Assembly (NCBI GenBank): GCA_945863035.1
Contig: CAMAZH010000020.1
Coordinates: forward strand, 1-42,618
DNA from: Chitinophaga pinensis
GTDB taxonomy: Bacteria > Bacteroidota > Bacteroidia > Bacteroidales > GCA-2748055
Direction: 5' to 3'
DNA: 42,618 bases
Each line of letters begins with the position of its first letter. The stretch's first letter is position 1. The position numbers and the translations under genes were made by a program. This document shows, piece after piece, positions 41,801 through 42,618 of the stretch. The notes beneath the pieces are model-generated. The model did no database searches. It saw nothing but the letters and a program-made list of their open reading frames with translations, and was not told the DNA's origin.

Positions 41801-41814
41801 TTGATGTTAATCAA
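41801..41814. promoter_or_regulatory. Perfect FNR-type box TTGAT-GTTA-ATCAA
   Basis: It matches the E. coli FNR consensus TTGATnnnnATCAA at all ten fixed positions. It lies 95 bases before the CheB-CheR gene and 316 bases before the divergent hexaheme gene. A second, shorter symmetric element (TGAT-GAC-ATCA, about 41820-41830) follows. The window encodes an FNR-like regulator at 35857-36561. A single site in an AT-rich region can arise by chance, so the role is a hypothesis. The rest of the 423-base gap shows nothing else I can name. Confidence 0.45.
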
Positions 41815-41908
41815 AAAAATGATGACATCAATCGACTCCCGACCTCAAAATAACTAGCGATGACAGGTATGACCCCATAGTTTATTGAATGTATAGAACC
41901 TTGCTCTA

Positions 41909-42618
41909 ATGAAAAAGCATTCCGACCCGTTAACGAAAACGATCCCTTCATCAGATGTCTCAAAGACTAAAGCCTCGGTTTCAAAGGCCGCTACTTTTCC
42001 TGTTGTTGGGATTGGAGCTTCTGCCGGCGGTCTCGAAGCTTTGGAGCAGTTTTTTGTCAATATGCCGCCAAACAGCGGTATGGCTTTTGTTGTTGTTCAG
42101 CACCTGGACCCTGACCGCAAGGGGATTATGCGCGAGTTGCTGCAGCGGTTTACTGCAATGACAGTGCTCACGGTTACCGACCGCCTGAAATTGAAGCCGA
42201 ATGCGGTTTATGTGATTCCCCCGAACAAAAGCATGTCGGTATTGAATGGCGTATTGCATTTGTTTTCACCCGTTGAATCCCGTGGATTGAGGCTGCCTGT
42301 GGATTTCTTTTTCCGCTCTCTCGCCGAGGAACAAAAGCACAACAGCATCGGGGTGATTCTTTCCGGGATGGGTTCGGATGGGAGTATCGGGCTCAAGGCG
42401 ATTAAGGAGGCAGCAGGAATCGCTGCGGTATAGGATCCCGATACAGCCAGATACGATAGTATGCCCCGAAGCGCGATCGAGGCCGTATTGGTTGATATTG
42501 TAGCACCGGCAAACCAACTCCCGATAAACCTCCTTTCGATTGCTTTCCAGACACGAAAAATCTCTTCCCAAATAGCACTCGAGAAGGATTCCAGCGCGCT
42601 GGAAAAAATTATTATTCT
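41909..42618 (+). pseudogene. CheB-CheR-type chemotaxis hybrid protein, interrupted by an in-frame TAG, runs off the window
   Basis: The first 174 codons encode a CheB methylesterase domain with catalytic Ser38 (GIGASAGGLE), His65 (VVVQHLDPDR) and Asp157 (SGMGSDGSIG). At 42431-42433 a TAG stands where family members have a Gln. The same frame then continues with the expected family sequence DPDTARYDSMPRSAIEAVL and stays open to the window end, as in large CheB-CheR-PAS proteins. One CAG-to-TAG change explains the break. There is no N-terminal receiver domain, as usual for this hybrid class. It is either a recent nonsense mutation, a readthrough site or a sequencing error. Confidence 0.8.

Overview
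The window looks like a chromosomal segment of an anaerobic or facultative member of the Bacteroidota, most likely class Bacteroidia and Marinilabiliales-like, though I cannot place it further. The reasons are a type IX secretion sorting domain, a FecR-type anti-sigma relic, many Sec and lipoprotein signals, almost no Shine-Dalgarno sequences, and repeated TAnnTTTG promoter -7 boxes, which are typical of this phylum. I saw no tRNA, rRNA, CRISPR array or transposase.

Layout. 1-377 holds a 104-105 bp tandem repeat and a terminator. 378-6000 (all minus strand) holds a secreted carbohydrate-binding T9SS cargo protein, a broken fecR-like gene, a class-I glutamine amidotransferase, a beta-barrel-like protein and an LTxxQ-repeat protein. 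6116-16000 is metabolic and proteolytic: lipoprotein galactose mutarotase, subtilase, M3 dipeptidase, the agmatine-to-putrescine pair aguB/aguA, a URO-D-family methyltransferase and a Cys/Met-metabolism PLP enzyme. 16098-23329 is mixed: small lipoprotein, acidic protein, MDR oxidoreductase, CorA with an unusual leader, DoxX-like, Dabb, two unknown proteins, then rubrerythrin next to a flavin reductase-rubredoxin fusion (oxidative stress). 23611-28786 holds a radical SAM enzyme, a methyltransferase, an S9 peptidase and a tyrosine recombinase whose catalytic residues look degenerate.

28977-41485 is an energy-metabolism and electron-transfer island. A two-component pair (28977-30572) precedes a five-gene heterodisulfide-reductase-like operon (30774-35834) with the order C1-B1-A-C2-[membrane+B2]. 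That order recalls the sulfur-oxidation sHdr cluster, except that the last subunit is fused to a membrane domain. A Crp/Fnr regulator with an FNR-like four-cysteine arrangement follows on the opposite strand. Next comes an operon of monoheme lipoprotein, DUF5777 beta-barrel, heptaheme cytochrome, cytochrome b561-like protein and a small membrane protein, and finally a convergent hexaheme lipoprotein. A perfect TTGATnnnnATCAA box lies at 41801-41814. I infer that these genes form one redox-regulated electron-transfer route between cytoplasmic Fe-S/flavin chemistry, the quinone pool and the periplasm or outer membrane. The substrate is unknown.

The window ends in a CheB-CheR-type gene interrupted by an in-frame amber codon. 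The most novel-looking items are the membrane-fused Hdr-like operon with its cytochrome partners, and the corA leader, where a 16-codon upstream ORF abuts a GGAGG/CCTCC/GGAGG switch.
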